A DNA stretch of 21,852 nt from assembly GCA_035547055.1 (NCBI GenBank), contig DASZVN010000187.1, positions 1 through 21,852 of the forward strand. Direction: 5' to 3'. This document shows positions 19,402 through 21,852 of the stretch, in pieces. The position numbers and the translations under genes were made by a program. Under the pieces are notes generated by a model. The model was given only the letters and a program-made list of their open reading frames with translations, was not told the origin of the DNA and made no database searches. The stretch is from DASZVN01 sp035547055. Its GTDB lineage: Bacteria; Pseudomonadota; Alphaproteobacteria; Rhizobiales; Methylopilaceae. Within the stretch, counting starts at the first letter, position 1; every line of letters starts with the position of its first letter.

Positions 19402-20574
19402 TCATCCCTTCGGCCCGTAACCCACCGCAGCACGCTTCTCGTCGTCGGTGAGGAACGAGGCGGCCTCGACGCGGGTCCAGAGCGCGGTGCGCTCGGTCGA
19501 CAGCACCTCGATGCGGTCGAGGTCGGGATCGAGGCGGAGGCGCTGGTCGCCGAAGGCGGGGCCGAGCCAGGCCGACAGCGATTCTCCGATCCGGACCACG
19601 AGCGGCAGGATGGTGTCGCGCCACAGCGCCCGGTTGGCCTCCTGGTAGTTGGAATAGGTGTTGTCGCCGGGGATGCCGAGCAGCATCGGCGGCACGCCGA
19701 AAGCGAGCGCCACCTCGCGGGCGGCGCCGTTCCGCGCCTCGACGAAATCCATGTCCTTCGGCGTCAGCGCGATCGCCTTCCAGTCGAGCCCGCCGTCCAG
19801 CAGCAGCGGCCGGCCGGCATTGGCGGCACCCTGGAACTGGCTCTCCAGCTCCTCCTTCAGGCGGGCGAACTGCTCCTCGGTGAGGTTGGCGCCGTCCGGC
19901 CCGGCATAGACCAGCGCGCCGGAGGGGCGTGCGGCGTTGTCGAGCAGCGCCTTGTTCCAGGCCGCGGCGGCGTTGTGGACATCGAGCGCGGCGGCCGCGG
20001 CCTGCAGCGGCGGCACGCCGTAATAGTCGTCGAGCGGGTGGAACAGCGCGACGTGCAGGATCGGCGGCACCGGCGCCGCGTCCTGGCGGAAGCGCACGCG
20101 GTCGGCGCCGACCACGTAGTCATAGGCCTCGGGCCAGCCGTCGGCGCCGGGCACGACGCGCATGCGGTCGGGCCGGAGCACGTGCAGCTCGCGCACCCGG
20201 CCCGAGGCGACGCCGGCCTCGACATAGCCGTTGCCCGACAGCAGCAGGTGGCCGGCCAGGGCCTCCAGGAACGTCGTGCGGGTCTGCCGCGGATTGGGCT
20301 CGGCCAGGAGGTCGAGCAGCGGATGCGCATCGCGCTCGACGCCGCCCTCGGTCAGGACCAGCGGGGTCGCGCCGACGGCCTCGGCGACGAGGTGCACGCA
20401 GCGAAACACGACGGCGTTGCAGAGGAAGCCCTCGCGCGCCAGCGCCGCGTAGTCGCGCGGCGTCCACACCGGCCGTCCCGCGGCATGCAGCGCAACCAGC
20501 CGCCGCGCCCGGCTGTCCTTCCGCTCCGGCGGCCGCGGCGCGCGGGCGAGGAGGCGATCGAGAAGGTTCGGCAC
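19402..20574 (-). CDS. HK97-family portal protein (g3, rcc01684-like)
   Basis: This 390-aa protein is a full-length portal: MPNLLDRLLARAPRPPERKD, PVWTPRDYAALAREGFLCNA, VVFRCVHLVAEAVGATPLVL, HPLLDLLAEPNPRQTRTTFL, EALAGHLLLSGNGYVEAGV, DDYYGVPPLQAAAAALDVHN, ARPSGALVYAGPDG, LALAFGVPPMLLGIPGDNTY, SNYQEANRALWRDTILPLV. Twelve copies form the vertex through which DNA is packaged. The start is GTG at 20574 with GAGGT upstream, just after the terminator of the preceding toxin-antitoxin pair. The C-terminus (AAVGYGPKG) lies next to an intergenic repeat that carries a second, diverged copy of its last codons, so it may have been shortened. Confidence 0.95.
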   Translation of the reverse strand: MPNLLDRLLARAPRPPERKDSRARRLVALHAAGRPVWTPRDYAALAREGFLCNAVVFRCVHLVAEAVGATPLVLTEGGVERDAHPLLDLLAEPNPRQTRTTFLEALAGHLLLSGNGYVEAGVASGRVRELHVLRPDRMRVVPGADGWPEAYDYVVGADRVRFRQDAAPVPPILHVALFHPLDDYYGVPPLQAAAAALDVHNAAAAWNKALLDNAARPSGALVYAGPDGANLTEEQFARLKEELESQFQGAANAGRPLLLDGGLDWKAIALTPKDMDFVEARNGAAREVALAFGVPPMLLGIPGDNTYSNYQEANRALWRDTILPLVVRIGESLSAWLGPAFGDQRLRLDPDLDRIEVLSTERTALWTRVEAASFLTDDEKRAAVGYGPKG

Positions 20575-20588
20575 GGTAGGACCTCGCG

Positions 20589-20618
20589 AAAAAGAAAGGC
20601 CGGCGTGAAGCCGGCCTT
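20589..20618 (-). terminator. Intrinsic terminator of the DUF4258/HTH operon
   Basis: On the minus strand AAGGCCGGC-ttcac-GCCGGCCTT (20618-20596) is a perfect 9-bp stem followed by TCTTTTT. It lies 24 bases past the HTH gene stop and 15 bases before the portal start, so it would block read-through from terminase into portal. Confidence 0.88.
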
Positions 20619-20641
20619 CGAACGGGATTGCCGCCAGTCTC

Positions 20642-21142
20642 TCAGGCCGCCTCGGCCCAGCCCTTCTTGGTCGTTGCGAACCTCAACGGGGGAACGTGCA
20701 TCGGCTCGTCGGCTTCAAGCAGCGCCCCCACCTGTTCCGCAAGCTCCGCCAGTTCTTCGCGCGGCATGAACGACAGAATATAGATGAATCGCACCAGCCC
20801 ATCGGTAGGGCCGTCGATCCGGGTCTCGCCCTTCTCGTGGCGGGCGACCGTTTGCGCGTCGACGCCCAGCCGCAGCGCCAGTTCGGCCTGGGTCAGATCC
20901 ATCTGCTTGCGCAGGAAGCGAAGCTCCTTGCCGTCGAGGCGCTTGCGCCGGGTGACGAGGTTGAGCCCGATCGCCGCATGCAGGGCATCGACGTTCTCCA
21001 CGGCGATGCCGCGGCCGTAGTCGGTCTCTTCGATACGAAACCCATTGAGGAGATAGACATCATCGAGGCCGCAGGCGGTGTAATGCAGCGGTTCGGCCGC
21101 CAGTTCGCGGCCATCGATATGGAAATCGTTCTTGCCGCGCAT
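20642..21142 (-). CDS. HTH-domain antitoxin-like regulator (MqsA/Xre type)
   Basis: The 166-aa protein has an N-terminal ~70-residue part (HIDGRELAAEPLHYTACGLD, DVYLLNGFRIEETDYG) and a central Xre helix-turn-helix (ELRFLRKQMDLTQAELALRL, GVDAQTVARHEKGETRIDGP). The fold order resembles MqsA-type antitoxins, but no CxxC zinc pairs are present. The ATG at 21142 overlaps the stop of the DUF4258 gene (TGATG). An alternative start at 21157 is less likely. Toxin-first order is usual for MqsR/MqsA and HigB/HigA-like systems. It is followed by an intrinsic terminator and probably represses the dyad at 21480-21494. Confidence 0.8.
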   Translation of the reverse strand: MRGKNDFHIDGRELAAEPLHYTACGLDDVYLLNGFRIEETDYGRGIAVENVDALHAAIGLNLVTRRKRLDGKELRFLRKQMDLTQAELALRLGVDAQTVARHEKGETRIDGPTDGLVRFIYILSFMPREELAELAEQVGALLEADEPMHVPPLRFATTKKGWAEAA

Positions 21143-21474
21143 CACTCGTCCTCCCACTCAACCGTCAACACAATCAGCGTCCGCTCTCGCTGGACAACCG
21201 TCACCGCTCCGACTTCACGCGCGCCCTTGATTTCCGACACCACCTTGCACTTCCATTCGCCCGCGCCCTTTCCGGCCGCAATGCGGCCTACGATCCGGCC
21301 GGTGCGCAGCACGCGAAACAGATCGACGTCGAGAATGTCCCGTTCCTCCATCCGCCCACGCGCATGCTCGGTCAGAACGACCGTTTCGGACTGGGTGGCG
21401 AGAAAGCGAATGATCTCGAGCAGGCGCTCGGGGCGCGGCGGAGCAGGTCTTGTCTCGTCCGGTCTGACGGCCAT
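21142..21474 (-). CDS. DUF4258 toxin-like protein
   Basis: This 110-aa protein has the DUF4258 pattern: VVLTEHARGRMEERDILDVD, LFRVLRTGRIVG, GEWKCKVVSEIKG, then ERTLIVLTVEWEDE. Family members paired with HTH proteins are regarded as RelE/BrnT-like toxins, though activity here is unproven. The ATG at 21474 lies 5 bases after an operator-like dyad, with no obvious ribosome site. The frame can be extended to a TTG at 21507. It is the first gene of a two-gene operon with its own promoter candidate, placed between terminase and portal in the GTA cluster. Confidence 0.78.
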   Translation of the reverse strand: MAVRPDETRPAPPRPERLLEIIRFLATQSETVVLTEHARGRMEERDILDVDLFRVLRTGRIVGRIAAGKGAGEWKCKVVSEIKGAREVGAVTVVQRERTLIVLTVEWEDE

Positions 21475-21479
21475 TGAAT

Positions 21480-21494
21480 CTATCAAATTGATAG
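21480..21494. promoter_or_regulatory. Operator dyad before the DUF4258/HTH operon
   Basis: CTATCAA-a-TTGATAG is a perfect 7-base inverted repeat with one central base. It lies between the promoter candidate and the first gene. It is the likely binding site of the HTH protein. Confidence 0.65.
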
Positions 21495-21504
21495 GTCCGT
21501 GCCT

Positions 21505-21533
21505 CAAATAGGCTGGCCCCGGTAAACAGTCAA
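21505..21533 (-). promoter_or_regulatory. Promoter candidate of the DUF4258/HTH operon
   Basis: On the minus strand TTGACT (21533-21528) and TATTTG (21510-21505) are separated by exactly 17 bases. The -35 matches five of six consensus bases; the -10 matches only three. Transcription would start near the dyad at 21480-21494, just upstream of ATG 21474. Confidence 0.5.
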
Positions 21534-21543
21534 TGAACCTCCC

Positions 21544-21852
21544 TTACAGCCCCCTCACCCGGGGCCCGCCGCGGGGGGCGGCCATCAGGTGGCTCACGGC
21601 CCAGACCAGCGCGTCGAGCCGGTCGGGCGAGTGGCCCGACGACAGGCCGTCGCGGCCGAAGTCGCACATCTCGTCCTCCAGCGCCGGGAACATGCCGGCG
21701 TGCTTCACCCGGCCCTGGGCGTAGAGCGCGGCGACCGGCTCGGCGCGGAGCCACTTGCCCCGCGTCGCGCGGACCAGCGTCACCGGCACCGCGGGATCGA
21801 CCTGGCCGATCACCGCGCGCACCATCTCGCCGCCCTGGTTGGCCTCGGCGAC
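21544..21852 (-). CDS. Terminase large subunit, C-terminal part (g2, rcc01683-like; 5' end outside window)
   Basis: The last 102 codons of a TerL protein are seen, open at the window edge: VAEANQGGEMVRAVIGQVDP, VTLVRATRGKWLRAEPVAAL, YAQGRVKHAGMFPALEDEMC, then HSPDRLDALVWAVSHLM. The final motif (SPDRLDALVWA) carries the conserved aspartate of the RNase H-like headful nuclease, which cuts concatemeric DNA during packaging. It ends with TAA at 21544. The DUF4258/HTH promoter follows immediately, so the ancestral terminase-portal junction has been opened by that insertion. Confidence 0.92.
   Translation of the reverse strand, partial: VAEANQGGEMVRAVIGQVDPAVPVTLVRATRGKWLRAEPVAALYAQGRVKHAGMFPALEDEMCDFGRDGLSSGHSPDRLDALVWAVSHLMAAPRGGPRVRGL

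Overview
The window is high-GC DNA from an alphaproteobacterium. Most of it is a minus-strand gene-transfer-agent (GTA)-type head and tail cluster, in the order known from the Rhodobacter capsulatus GTA (RcGTA). The order of the genus is not resolvable by reading. The dense short intergenic palindromes (GTCATGCCCGGGC-type and GTAGGGTGGGCA-type) are common in Hyphomicrobiales and Rhodospirillales.

From right to left, following transcription: the 3' end of the large terminase (g2); a DUF4258/HTH toxin-antitoxin-like pair; portal (g3); an Xre/RES toxin-antitoxin pair; a plus-strand secreted Cys-rich protein; prohead protease (g4); HK97 capsid (g5); head-tail connector (g6); head-tail adaptor (g7); a 67-residue unknown; tail terminator DUF3168 (g8); TP901-1-like tail tube (g9); gp10 and the tail assembly chaperone (g10, g10.1); a short tape measure (g11); a plus-strand histone-H1-like Lys/Ala protein; DUF2460 distal tail (g12); a plus-strand FkbM methyltransferase; DUF2163 hub (g13); NlpC/P60 peptidase (g14); the TIM-barrel baseplate protein (g15); a DUF2793 fibre-like protein; then a lysis cassette (GH108 muramidase with an in-frame amber codon, holin-like protein, and an overlapping Rz/Rz1-like pair). 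The left edge holds a secreted PepSY-like protein, an AbrB/Doc pair with a frameshifted toxin, and the 5' part of an IS5-family transposase.

The structural genes form small translationally coupled blocks (g7, unknown, g8; g9, g10, chaperone; g15, DUF2793; holin, Rz, Rz1). Between the blocks lie at least four families of imperfect palindromic repeats, foreign or oppositely oriented genes, and two good intrinsic terminators. The GTA backbone looks largely intact but has been opened by insertions. The broken muramidase, broken Doc and terminators suggest decay, or re-wiring, of the locus.

The most interesting point is the chaperone reading frame. It has no usable start codon ahead of its conserved N-terminus, and it lies in the -1 frame of gp10. 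Just before the gp10 stop is a C CCT TTC / T TTC CCT double slippery sequence, followed by a potential 15-bp stem. This is the layout of the programmed frameshift that makes lambda G-GT, here in a GTA cluster.
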